A DNA stretch of 43,584 bases from an uncultured Oxalicibacterium sp. (GCF_913776015.1 NZ_CAJYMD010000038.1:1-43584); one strand, 5' to 3'. Counted from the first letter of the stretch, positions 34,105 through 42,218 are shown. Program-made: numbers and translations. The notes: generated by a model from the letters alone, not told the origin.

Positions 34105-34884
34105 ATGCCGCACGGAACTGTTAACAAAGCAAACGACCCCATCCTGACAACCAGCAAGGCTGCGCGTCTTCTCGGCGTAGCTGTCAGTACGGCGCAACTC
34201 TGGATGGAAAGCGGAGCCTTGGAATCCTGGAAAACGCCGGGTGGACACCGTCGTGTGCGGCTCAGTACAGTGACGCAGCTGCTGGCAAGTCGCTCTAAAG
34301 AAACACAAGCATCTGAACAGACATCACGCCACCTGCCGTCAAGCAGCGAATTTCTTCCTTTATCTGCACCCAGCTATCCAGTCCCGCCTAACGAAGCCGA
34401 ACGACTTCTGGCAGTCGACAAACTGAACATGGTGGCAACACCGGCTGATCCCGCGTTTGATCGCCTGACGTGGCTCGCCACGATGGTTACCGATACGCCG
34501 ATGGCGCTTATCACCTTACTGACGGCGCGCCGTCAATGGTTCAAGTCCACGGCGGGTGTCGATGTGTGCGAGACGCCGCGCGAATGGGCATTCTGCAGTC
34601 ACGCCATCCTTGAGGAGAGGGAACTGATCGTGGAAGATGCGCTGACTGATGCACGTTTTCGTGACAATCCACTTGTCACGGGTGAGCCGCACATTCGCTT
34701 TTACGCTGGCATTCCGCTTGTCGACGCTCAAGGATTCCGTCTGGGTACGCTATGTGTACTGGACCGCGAGCCGCGCCGTCTGCGAGAAAAGGAGATTCGC
34801 GCGTTACGCGAACTAGGTGCCATTGCCTCCAGAGAATTCGTGCGCGTGGAGAAAATGGCAGAGCGATCGGCAAACCCGACGTGA
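34105..34884 (+). CDS. MerR/excisionase-like HTH fused to a GAF domain, putative ligand-responsive regulator
   Basis: A 259-residue protein. Residues about 12-55 form a MerR/excisionase-type winged helix (LTTSKAARLLGV and WKTPGGHRRVRLSTV; the GGHRR wing is diagnostic). A Ser/Pro-rich linker of about 40 residues leads to a GAF domain (about 95-250; RRQWFKSTAGVDVCETPREWAFCSH, FYAGIPLVDAQG, GTLCVLD). The GAF is closely similar in pattern to that of the phosphodiesterase at 30426. The ATG at 34105 starts a clean product; no clear ribosome site is visible, and a TTG at 34093 is in frame. It is divergent from the chemoreceptor operon. I infer a DNA-binding regulator. Confidence 0.8.
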   Translation: MPHGTVNKANDPILTTSKAARLLGVAVSTAQLWMESGALESWKTPGGHRRVRLSTVTQLLASRSKETQASEQTSRHLPSSSEFLPLSAPSYPVPPNEAERLLAVDKLNMVATPADPAFDRLTWLATMVTDTPMALITLLTARRQWFKSTAGVDVCETPREWAFCSHAILEERELIVEDALTDARFRDNPLVTGEPHIRFYAGIPLVDAQGFRLGTLCVLDREPRRLREKEIRALRELGAIASREFVRVEKMAERSANPT

Positions 34885-34900
34885 TGCACATACGCCGATC

Positions 34901-36307
34901 TCAGGCGTTCGGTGCAGCTTCCTTCCACGCCTTGAAACACACGGTCACCACATTGCCCTGACCATCGGCCTTGGGCATCATGGCGATCGTCGCTTCATGC
35001 TGTTCGACGATTTCCTTCACAATGGCTAGTCCAAGGCCTGAACCGGATACAGCATGGCCGACCACCCGGTAATAAGGCATGAAGATGTTTTCCAGCTCAT
35101 CCTCGGGAATCGGCGGGCCATCATTGGTCACTTTCAGCAGAACGGCGTCGTCCGCATGCTGCACCAACACTTCGATCTCGCCTTGCGGCGCGCCATATTG
35201 GGAGGCGTTATCGATCAGATTTTGCAATAGACGCTGCAAGCGAAAAGGTTCGCCCCAGATGCGGCTTTCGCCTTGTACATCGAGCGCAATACCCTGACCA
35301 CGTCGCGCCAGCAAAGGCTCATGTGCAGCGATGACTTCGCAGCAAACTTCCTCCAAGGGCAAGGGCTGAAACTGCCCCTGCTCGGTCTTGGCTGTCAAGC
35401 GACTCAAGGCTAGTAACTGTTCAGCCAGTTTGGCGGTACGACGCACCGCCGTCAGCGCATCCGCCAGAGATTTCTCGCGCTCTTCACTTGTGCCCGCACG
35501 CTGCGCATTTTCCACATGCAGTTGCAAGGCAGCGATCGGCGTACGGATTTCATGCGCAGCTGCATTGATGAAGCGTTGCTCACGATCGAATGCCGCCTTC
35601 ACACGCGCCAGCAGACTGTTGAGTTCGGTCACGATGGGCCTCAGTTCGGCCGGTGCCACGGGTAGATTGACAGGGGCCAGCGATTCGGGCTCACGATGCG
35701 CGATCAGCGAAGCCAGTGTGCGTAACGAACGCAGGTTATAAAACAGAATCAGGTTCACTGCCAGCAACAGGACCAGCCCACCGCCCAACATCGGCAGCAC
35801 GATCGACAAGCCGATGCCATTTGCCATTTCCTGACGCACCTCGTCTTTCTCGGCCGTCAGTATCCATACCTTGCCCGATTGCAGCGCAAACACCTGCCAC
35901 AAATCGTCATCCACCTTGCGTTCGCTGAAACCTGCCTCAAATGTGCCCAGCGGCACATCGGGCGCGGATGCTGATCGTGCCAGCAACTGTCCGGTATCGA
36001 GATAGACCTGAAAAGCAATCTTGGTTTCGTAGTGGTGACCGTATTTTTCGGGCAAGTCGTCCGTCGCTTCTTCCAGCTCTTTAGGCAAGGCGATGACGAG
36101 CGGATTGGTGATACTGGCGTTTTCAAGCTGGCGCGCTACCAGGGCTTCAAGCACACGCGCGGACGTTGCCAACCGCGCGCTGAACAACTCTTCGGATTCA
36201 CGAATCGCCAAACTATGTGCGGCAAAACTGATCGCGCCGAAGATCAGTGTCATGGCGATCAGCGTACTGACGATCAGGCGCCGGCGAATCGAATAGGGCG
36301 GCCGCAT
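34901..36307 (-). CDS. Sensor histidine kinase, QseC/PmrB-like
   Basis: A 468-residue inner-membrane kinase. TM1 is at about 10-32, a periplasmic sensor of about 130 residues follows (DLWQVFALQSGKVWILTAEK is its end), and TM2 is at about 166-190. A HAMP-like linker leads to INAAAHEIRTPIAALQLHVE (H252), the N-box (LLQNLIDNASQYG) and SGSGLGLAIV. The membrane layout and the AAHEIRTPI H-box are those of QseC/TctE-type kinases. The start ATG overlaps the regulator stop by one base. It is the last gene of the seven-gene operon, so it probably senses a condition or product tied to the biosynthetic genes. Confidence 0.92.
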   Translation of the reverse strand: MRPPYSIRRRLIVSTLIAMTLIFGAISFAAHSLAIRESEELFSARLATSARVLEALVARQLENASITNPLVIALPKELEEATDDLPEKYGHHYETKIAFQVYLDTGQLLARSASAPDVPLGTFEAGFSERKVDDDLWQVFALQSGKVWILTAEKDEVRQEMANGIGLSIVLPMLGGGLVLLLAVNLILFYNLRSLRTLASLIAHREPESLAPVNLPVAPAELRPIVTELNSLLARVKAAFDREQRFINAAAHEIRTPIAALQLHVENAQRAGTSEEREKSLADALTAVRRTAKLAEQLLALSRLTAKTEQGQFQPLPLEEVCCEVIAAHEPLLARRGQGIALDVQGESRIWGEPFRLQRLLQNLIDNASQYGAPQGEIEVLVQHADDAVLLKVTNDGPPIPEDELENIFMPYYRVVGHAVSGSGLGLAIVKEIVEQHEATIAMMPKADGQGNVVTVCFKAWKEAAPNA

Positions 36308-36972
36308 CAGGCTTCGACCTCGCCCAGACGATAACCGACACCGCGCACGGTCTTAATCACATCAGCAGAGGTTTTCTTGCGGATGTGATGGACATGCACA
36401 TCAATCGTATTGCTCTCTGCGCCATCACCCCAGCCGTAGATCGACTCTTCAAGCTGCGCACGGCTGAACACGCGCTGTGGACTTTCCACCAAATGCTTGA
36501 GCAGCATGAATTCCATGCGTTGCAGATCAATGCGCTGTTCATGCCAGTAGACGGCAAAGCTGGCCAGATCCATTTTCAATGCACCGAGCTGCAACTGATT
36601 GACCGTGACGCCACTGCGCCGTCGTTCGATCACACGGATACGCGCCAGCAGTTCATCGAGTTCAAACGGTTTGACCAGATAATCGTCGGCACCGAGATCC
36701 AGCCCCGTGATGCGATCGCGCGTACCCTCGCGGGCCGACAAGATCAACACGGGGACATCATTGCCTGCCGCACGGACATGACGCAATACATCAAGACCAT
36801 CCATGCGCGGCAGACCCAGATCGAGAATCACCAGATCGAAGTGATTGACCTTGAGCGCCTGCGTCGCGCTGACGCCGTCAGCCACATGCTCGACGCCATA
36901 GTGTGCATGGCGCAAGGCAGTGAGCAGCCCGGAGATCAAGAGGGGATCATCTTCGACCAGCAATATGCGCAA
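36307..36972 (-). CDS. Response regulator, QseB/PmrA-like (OmpR/PhoB class)
   Basis: A 221-residue regulator. The receiver domain has E7, D8 and D9, phosphoacceptor D51 (VILDLGLPRMDG) and the KPF switch. The winged helix has the segment SNTIDVHVHHIRKKTSADVIKTVRGVGYRLGE, which closely follows QseB and PmrA. Those regulators bind tandem YTTAA half-sites. A matching pair occurs at 41332-41348 in front of the operon's first gene. The gene begins 32 nt after the TPR protein and is followed directly by its kinase. Confidence 0.93.
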   Translation of the reverse strand: MRILLVEDDPLLISGLLTALRHAHYGVEHVADGVSATQALKVNHFDLVILDLGLPRMDGLDVLRHVRAAGNDVPVLILSAREGTRDRITGLDLGADDYLVKPFELDELLARIRVIERRRSGVTVNQLQLGALKMDLASFAVYWHEQRIDLQRMEFMLLKHLVESPQRVFSRAQLEESIYGWGDGAESNTIDVHVHHIRKKTSADVIKTVRGVGYRLGEVEA

Positions 36973-37004
36973 TTGACTATCCTTAGTCGTCAGTTATCGG
37001 CGAC

Positions 37005-37712
37005 TTACTGTTTACGTTTCGCCGCAATCTTTTCCAGCAAGGCATTGATCTCGCCTCGACGGCCCTCGTCCGCCAGCTTGCGTGTCGGGCGTGGCGGGGC
37101 CTGCAAGGCTTTCTTCAACGCGGCTTCGGCACCATCCAGATCGCCCGAACGGAACAGGAAATCGCCATAGAAATAATTCGAGTCGATACCATCCGGATTC
37201 AGCGCCAGCCCTTTCTTCAGCATGGTCGCGGCCTTTTTGTTGTCACCAAAACCGATTGGCCAACCCGGTACCTGATAATAAAGCGAACCGAGGCTGGTGT
37301 AAGCCGATCCCTTGAGTGCATCAGGATTGATGTCGAGTGCCTTTTCGAAATCGGCACGCGCACCTTTGGCGAGACTCAAGGCGCCAAGTCCACCTTTGGC
37401 GCCAGCATAACTCGCTTCGATGATGCCATGCCAGATTAATGCTTCCGCCTTGCCCGGATTCTGCTCAACGACCTGGTCGGCATTCTTCATCAACTGTTCG
37501 TATTCCTTTTCCTGATTGGCAGCAGGCATCTGGTATTTAATGTGCTCCCAGCTTTGCTGCAGCTTGGCGACATCTTCTTCCACCGCTGCATGTGCTGCGC
37601 CGGCCAGCAGCAGCGTGGCGCAGCAGGCGCTGAGACAGATGGCTGTGAAACGCTGATTGAAGCGCTGGGTCAGCGGACGTTGCGATACGAGAGATTGGCT
37701 TGGATTGTTCAC
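37005..37712 (-). CDS. Periplasmic TPR-repeat protein
   Basis: A 235-residue exported protein with a Sec signal peptide (hydrophobic core ICLSACCATLLLAG, cleavage after AAHA). Three to four TPR-like helix pairs follow (EALIWHGIIEASYAGAKG, SAYTSLGSLYYQVPG, SNYFYGDFLFRSGDLDGAEAALKKAL). No enzyme motif is visible; TPR proteins act as scaffolds. I prefer the GTG at 37712 because GAGGAG lies 5 nt upstream of it; an ATG seven codons earlier (37733) has no ribosome site. It lies 24 nt after the SDR gene and 32 nt before the response regulator. It may help export or sense the operon's product. Confidence 0.8.
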   Translation of the reverse strand: MNNPSQSLVSQRPLTQRFNQRFTAICLSACCATLLLAGAAHAAVEEDVAKLQQSWEHIKYQMPAANQEKEYEQLMKNADQVVEQNPGKAEALIWHGIIEASYAGAKGGLGALSLAKGARADFEKALDINPDALKGSAYTSLGSLYYQVPGWPIGFGDNKKAATMLKKGLALNPDGIDSNYFYGDFLFRSGDLDGAEAALKKALQAPPRPTRKLADEGRRGEINALLEKIAAKRKQ

Positions 37713-37736
37713 GGAGGCTCCTCTGGTTGTCATGAA

Positions 37737-38534
37737 TTAGTCAGGTAAATGTTTGCGGATGATGGGCAACTGCCCACGAATGGCACGCTCGGGCAGTCCC
37801 GGCAACACCTTGTTGAGCAAGACGAAGAAAGATTCCTTTGCGCCCAGCGTTTGTTCGCGCTTGCCGCCATTGAGAAAGGCGATAAAGGATCGGGCCACAG
37901 CCTCGGGCGTGTCTTCACCCGTTCGTAATTCACGGTTCATGGCGTTGGCCGCATCGCTGTTGATCGCAGTGCGCGTGGCACGCGGCGCAAAGTAGCGCAC
38001 GTCGATCGACGTATCTGCCAGCTCGCGACGCAAGGCTTGCGTAAAGCCCTGCAAGCCAGCCTTGGTGCCGCAGTAAACCGAAAATCCCGGAAAACCGATC
38101 GATCCCATGACCGAACCGATGTTGACGATCTGCGCGTGCAACTGCTTTTTCATCAAGGGAATCAGGCGGCGCGAGAGCAGCATCGGTGCCAGCAGATTGA
38201 TTTCCAGCATGCTGCGAATCGCGTCTTCGGATTGTGTTTCGAACGCGTGAAAATCATTGCTGCCGGCGTTGTTAATCAGCAGATTGAAGCCGCCCAGTTG
38301 CTCGGCCAGCATGGCAATGGCATCCAGCGTGGCGGCTTGCGTCAGATCGCCTTCGATCAGATGTATCCGCGCCGGATCCAGTTGCGCACGCAAGGTTTCG
38401 AGAGCGGCGCGGTTGCGCCCGACCAGAATCAGGTATTCGGCTTGCGGCAACAATTCTTTTGCCAGCGCTGCACCGATGCCACCAGCAGCACCCGTCAATA
38501 CGGCGCGATAGGGACGATAGCGTTGGGTCATCAT
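37737..38534 (-). CDS. Short-chain dehydrogenase/reductase (SDR) of the hemolysin-like operon
   Basis: A 265-residue NAD(P)-dependent oxidoreductase. The Rossmann motif is TGAAGGIGAAL (about 14-24), followed by NNAG (about 88-91). The catalytic Ser is in VNIGSVMGS and the YxxxK pair in YCGTKAG. The C-terminus extends about 30 residues beyond the core with a hydrophobic helix (FFVLLNKVLPGLP), perhaps for membrane contact. The first of two adjacent ATGs overlaps the oxidase gene stop (ATGA); GGAGG favours the second. Within the operon it could reduce or oxidise a carbonyl on the acyl product. Confidence 0.88.
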   Translation of the reverse strand: MMTQRYRPYRAVLTGAAGGIGAALAKELLPQAEYLILVGRNRAALETLRAQLDPARIHLIEGDLTQAATLDAIAMLAEQLGGFNLLINNAGSNDFHAFETQSEDAIRSMLEINLLAPMLLSRRLIPLMKKQLHAQIVNIGSVMGSIGFPGFSVYCGTKAGLQGFTQALRRELADTSIDVRYFAPRATRTAINSDAANAMNRELRTGEDTPEAVARSFIAFLNGGKREQTLGAKESFFVLLNKVLPGLPERAIRGQLPIIRKHLPD

Positions 38535-39220
38535 GCCTCCACGCTTTGTGCGGCTTGCGACATCTGCGATGCACGCGCGGGCAGGCTGCGAAAAATATCG
38601 CCGTAAAGCTTGTAGATCATGGCGGCGGTATGTACGACGGCGTCCTTGTCTTCTTCACGATCCAGGCGATTGACGAGTGATTCAAAAAACTTCACATGTT
38701 CAAGATCCAGACTGCCATGCGAATTCAGGTAACTGAATGCATTGGCGGGCAGCCGGAGCACGGTCTGAATCGTCTCTGCCGCATTGCTGGCAAGTGCGGT
38801 GCTCGTGCCTTCAAGTACATGCACCATGCCGAAAAAACCAACCGGATTACCCCGATCGATCTGATGATAGGCATACGCCACCATCAGTTCGGTCGACGCA
38901 TGCGGCTTGGAGTGCCTTACCTGATCAGGATCGCCGCCACAAGCTGCGATGTCGTTGAGCACCCATTCTTCATGCCCAAGCTCTTCCTCGATGTATTCGG
39001 CGATGGCCGTACGCAACCATTCATGGCGGCGATCGAGACGGCTGCCGCACGCCATCAGCAAAGGTACGGTATGTCGCACGTGATGGTAGGCCTGGCTCAG
39101 GAAGGCGATGTACTGCGCGACATCAATCTCGCCCATCAGGGCATGCTGGATCACGGGCACGGAAAACAGTGCGGCACGGTCAGCCTCTGTGCGCTGTTGC
39201 AAGGTGTCAAAGAATGGCAA
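38531..39220 (-). CDS. Haem-oxygenase-like diiron oxidase / TenA-like iron-containing redox enzyme
   Basis: A 229-residue all-helical protein of the TenA/PqqC/CADD/UndA-type superfamily. Potential metal ligands visible are E80 and H83 (EEELGHEEW), E137 (MVHVLEG), and the C-terminal HGSLDLEH segment with H168, D172 and H175 (an HxxxDxxH pattern). Members use a non-haem di-iron centre to oxidise fatty-acid or amino-acid substrates. The start is a TTG at 39220 with GGAG 6 nt upstream, overlapping the AMP-ligase stop by 14 nt. With the AMP-ligase and SDR it forms a plausible oxidation step. The exact reaction cannot be deduced. Confidence 0.85.
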   Translation of the reverse strand: MPFFDTLQQRTEADRAALFSVPVIQHALMGEIDVAQYIAFLSQAYHHVRHTVPLLMACGSRLDRRHEWLRTAIAEYIEEELGHEEWVLNDIAACGGDPDQVRHSKPHASTELMVAYAYHQIDRGNPVGFFGMVHVLEGTSTALASNAAETIQTVLRLPANAFSYLNSHGSLDLEHVKFFESLVNRLDREEDKDAVVHTAAMIYKLYGDIFRSLPARASQMSQAAQSVEA

Positions 39221-40688
39221 GGGAATCTCCTGTCTTGTTCGAAGAGGGATCGGTCAGCGCCGCGTAATGGCGCAGGATGGCAGCACGCCGCATGCGTCCG
39301 TTTGCCGTCAGCAGGCCGGATGCGGGCGTAAAGGGCGGCACAATGTGCCAGGTAGCGATGCGTGCGTAATCAGGCAACACTGCGTTGGCGGCGGCAACGG
39401 CGGCCTGCATCATCTCCGGTGTCACGCTGGCGGCTGCCGGCACCAGCAGGGCACTCAATGTGGGCTGCGCATCGCCGAATACGAATGCCTGCGCAAACAC
39501 ATGCTGCCCGAGCAGTATCGACTCCGGCCATTCGGGCGATACATTGCGACCGAACGCTGTGATCAAGACATCCTTCTTGCGACCGCTGATGAACAGAAAA
39601 CCATTCGTATCGAGATAGCCGATATCGCCGGTTGGCAGCCATGCCTGATCTTGCGGCGGCTGTCCCAGATAACGCGTTGGTAGCAAGCCACCAATTTCGA
39701 TTTCACCATCGGCAGCGATACGCACCTGACGATGCGCAAGCGGTTTGCCGACGCTTTGTGCGCGGCCCGCACCGGGCAGGTTCAAGGCCACTACTGAACT
39801 GCACTCGGACAAGCCGTAACCTTCGAAAACCGGGAAACCCTTTTGCCACGCCTGTGCAATCAAGCCATCCGGCGTATGCGCGCCACCTACAGCAACGAAC
39901 TTCAGACTCTCGATGCGTGCGTCATGTATCTTCACCGCGGCAACCAGTGCCTGCAACATCTGTGGCAACAGGATCACGCTTTCCGCACGTGTGCGAGCGA
40001 TGGTATCGAGGCAGGTCTGCGCATCGAACGCACTGGCGCCGCGCAAACCGACCTCGGCAAGCGGCGGCACGATGACTTCGGCGCCAGCCAGCAATGCCGT
40101 GTACACACCAGCGACGTTTTCCAGAAGCACGGCCAATGGCAACAAACACAGATGGCGGCGGACCTTGAGGCAGTCCAGGCCGGCATGCAGGGCCTCGGCA
40201 ACCTCCCACTGCTGCGCTGTTGTCAGGCATACGCCTTTGGGCTCGGATGTCGTACCGGAAGTAAAGGTGATCTTCTGAATATCTTCCAACCCATCGGCTG
40301 ACGCCACCACTTCTGGCGCTTCGCACAGGACGAGTTCACCTATGCATGGCACCACACGGCTGAAGCCCAGCGCCGCACCTTGCTCGGCTTGCGCGCAAAA
40401 CACGGCTTGCGTGCCGCTGCTGACGAGCGCGTGATGCCATTGCGCGGGCGTGAAAAACAGAGGCAGTGGAATCAGCGTAATGCCCAACTCCTGCGTTGCC
40501 AGATCGATCGCAATCCACTGCGGCAAATTGTCTGCCAGCACCGCAACGGGTGCCTGCGGCTGATGGCGCGCGAGCAAGGCTGTCTTGATGCCGGCAATGT
40601 ATGCATCGAGTTCTGTCGCCGTCCATGACTGACCGCCGCCACTGAGTACCGGCTGCCGTGCCGGCGTCGCATCACGCCAGTTGCGCAT
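39207..40688 (-). CDS. AMP-dependent acyl-CoA synthetase/ligase family protein
   Basis: A 493-residue adenylating enzyme, expected to activate a fatty acid as acyl-AMP. The P-loop-like motif TSGTTSEPKG is at 143-152. FEGYGLSECSSVVALN (A5), YLPTGDIGYLDTNGFLFISGRKKDVL (A7/A8) and the C-terminal lid follow. The usual catalytic A10 Lys position reads Arg (LTANGRMRR, R465). I start at ATG 40688 with GGAG 6 nt upstream; it overlaps the hemolysin-like gene by 17 nt. An in-frame TTG at 40700 is less likely. The stop overlaps the oxidase start by 14 nt. Confidence 0.88.
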   Translation of the reverse strand: MRNWRDATPARQPVLSGGGQSWTATELDAYIAGIKTALLARHQPQAPVAVLADNLPQWIAIDLATQELGITLIPLPLFFTPAQWHHALVSSGTQAVFCAQAEQGAALGFSRVVPCIGELVLCEAPEVVASADGLEDIQKITFTSGTTSEPKGVCLTTAQQWEVAEALHAGLDCLKVRRHLCLLPLAVLLENVAGVYTALLAGAEVIVPPLAEVGLRGASAFDAQTCLDTIARTRAESVILLPQMLQALVAAVKIHDARIESLKFVAVGGAHTPDGLIAQAWQKGFPVFEGYGLSECSSVVALNLPGAGRAQSVGKPLAHRQVRIAADGEIEIGGLLPTRYLGQPPQDQAWLPTGDIGYLDTNGFLFISGRKKDVLITAFGRNVSPEWPESILLGQHVFAQAFVFGDAQPTLSALLVPAAASVTPEMMQAAVAAANAVLPDYARIATWHIVPPFTPASGLLTANGRMRRAAILRHYAALTDPSSNKTGDSLAIL

Positions 40689-41286
40689 GGCCTGCTCCAA
40701 TATCGCCGAACATCACTTGTGGACGCGAGACATAGTAGGAACCCCAGCTCTTGCCGCCATCAGGCAGACGACTCGGATCGGCCTCCGCCAATACGTGCGG
40801 ATTGAGGTGCAAACGGGTAAAGGAATTCAACAGGCCTGGCGTGGCTGTGAAGGCAACCCAGCTCAATCCCTGCTCATGAAGAAAGCGCGTCATGCGCACG
40901 ATCAATTGCCGACCGGCACCGACATGCGTGGCCGCCAGATTGCCGACTTCCACGATCTGGTCACGGCAGACCGGCACACGCGTTTGCGCGGCGATTGCAT
41001 TTTCCAGCGGCACGTCGAGATACTGTTCGAGAAAGGTACGGCCGTCTTGCGCCAGCGAGAAACCGAGGGCGGCAATCCATTCGCCCTGCTCGGTGCGGCA
41101 GCCGACCAGCATATCCAGAAAAAACCGGACCTGTGCACCGTACGTCCTGAAGAAGGAGGCAGCGATGAAGTCCTGCAAACCCTGCCGATCCGGATGGTCG
41201 CGACCTACCCAGTCCGTACGGTACCCGTGTGCAGCCGCAAACGCCGTTCCGGTCGTCCACGGTGCCAATGCCTGTTGCCTGACCAT
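40672..41286 (-). CDS. Thermostable-hemolysin family protein, GNAT/LuxI-like in appearance
   Basis: A 204-residue soluble protein with the family signature in its last half: QIVEVGNLAATHVGAGRQLI (110-129), LSWVAFTATPGLLNSF, LHLNPHVLAEAD and WGSYYVSRPQVMFGDI. Despite the Vibrio-derived name, no export signal or membrane-lytic segment is visible. The pattern of short strands, a Glu-rich middle (FLEQYLDVPLENAI) and a conserved Arg before a helix resembles acyltransferases of the GNAT/autoinducer-synthase type; this fold assignment is my inference. AGGAG lies 7 nt before the ATG. It is the first gene of the operon. Confidence 0.85.
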   Translation of the reverse strand: MVRQQALAPWTTGTAFAAAHGYRTDWVGRDHPDRQGLQDFIAASFFRTYGAQVRFFLDMLVGCRTEQGEWIAALGFSLAQDGRTFLEQYLDVPLENAIAAQTRVPVCRDQIVEVGNLAATHVGAGRQLIVRMTRFLHEQGLSWVAFTATPGLLNSFTRLHLNPHVLAEADPSRLPDGGKSWGSYYVSRPQVMFGDIGAGHAQLA

Positions 41287-41331
41287 TCGCCACTCCTGAT
41301 TGTTGCGATGGAGGAAGGCTAGGGGGCGAAG

Positions 41332-41348
41332 ATTAACTGTAGATTAAG
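41332..41348 (-). promoter_or_regulatory. PmrA/QseB-type tandem box upstream of the hemolysin-like operon
   Basis: On the minus strand the sequence reads CTTAAT-CTACA-GTTAAT, against the known PmrA/QseB pattern YTTAAT-N5-YTTAAT. Only one base of the second half-site deviates. It ends 46 nt upstream of the first gene's ATG, the expected place over a -35 region; a weak TAGCCT could be the -10. The cognate-type regulator is encoded five genes downstream, implying positive autoregulation. Confidence 0.72.
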
Positions 41349-41407
41349 CGTATTGATTTTTGAGAAGGGCGGGAAATTCCTATCTGCCGCCCTTTGTACC
41401 TCGTCGA

Positions 41408-42172
41408 TCAATGCCCTGTCGGGATGGGATTGTCGACAATGGATTGATTGAAGGCATTGATCAGCGCGTGCTCGCCGGAACCCGGATTGTCACGCAAAGC
41501 TTGAATAGCATCGACGTACACCTCGTCGCGCCCACTTCCGAGACCGGCCATTGTCGCTGCGATGAAGTCCTTCAATGGCATCGCGCGGGGATCGCCGCTT
41601 TTATGGATCAGGTCGGTATCGACCCATGGCGGTGCAACTTCGATCACACGCACGCCGGCATCGCGCAACGCAAAGCGCTGTGTCAGTGCGTAAGAATGCA
41701 CAGCAGCCTTGGTTGCGGAATAAACGGCATTAGTCGCCAACGGCAGAAAGGCGAGCACCGAAGAGTTATGAATGACAACCGCATTTTTCTGCTGTTTTAA
41801 ATGCGGCAGCAATGCGGAAGTCACGCGGACCGGACCGAGGAAGTTGGTCGCAACCGTAGCGACGATACTCTCGTCGTCCTGTTCGCCTGCAGGATTATCA
41901 AAAGGCATGATGCCCGCATTATTAAAGACCACGTTCAATGTCGGGAAATCTTTCACCAACTGCGCAGAAACCGCCTTGATCTGTGCAGGGTCCTGGATAT
42001 CGAGTTCGATGCCAGCCATGCCGGGATTGGCACGTGTGACTTCATCCAACAACGCTTTGCGACGGCCGCTAATGATGACCTGATTACCGAGTCGGTGAAA
42101 TTCTTCGGCGATGCCGCGACCGATGCCAGATGTACCGCCAGTAATGAAGATCGTATTTCCGCTGAGTTGCAT
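41408..42172 (-). CDS. SDR family oxidoreductase (DltE-like)
   Basis: A 254-residue NAD(P)-binding enzyme. The nucleotide motif is TGGTSGIGRGIAEEF (about 10-24), followed by NNAGIMP, the catalytic Ser in HNSSVLAF and YSATKAA (Tyr, Lys). The overall pattern (SGRRKALLDEV, PPWVDTDLI) resembles the DltE-type classical SDRs; the substrate is unknown. I start at ATG 42172 with AAAGG upstream; a TTG at 42187 is in frame. It follows the second SDR gene by 46 nt on the same strand and is probably co-transcribed with it. Confidence 0.87.
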   Translation of the reverse strand: MQLSGNTIFITGGTSGIGRGIAEEFHRLGNQVIISGRRKALLDEVTRANPGMAGIELDIQDPAQIKAVSAQLVKDFPTLNVVFNNAGIMPFDNPAGEQDDESIVATVATNFLGPVRVTSALLPHLKQQKNAVVIHNSSVLAFLPLATNAVYSATKAAVHSYALTQRFALRDAGVRVIEVAPPWVDTDLIHKSGDPRAMPLKDFIAATMAGLGSGRDEVYVDAIQALRDNPGSGEHALINAFNQSIVDNPIPTGH

Positions 42173-42218
42173 GATGGTGCCTTTCAAAAGTAGCTAATAA
42201 AAAGTGCGATGTGATCAA

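Noticed and set aside
36385-37170. A 261-codon plus-strand frame over the QseB-like regulator and TPR gene
   Set aside because: It spans two clear minus-strand genes and shows no domain.
40672-41286. The hemolysin-like protein as a secreted toxin
   Set aside because: No signal peptide, membrane-lytic helix, repeat or secretion genes nearby; its neighbours are acyl-metabolism enzymes.
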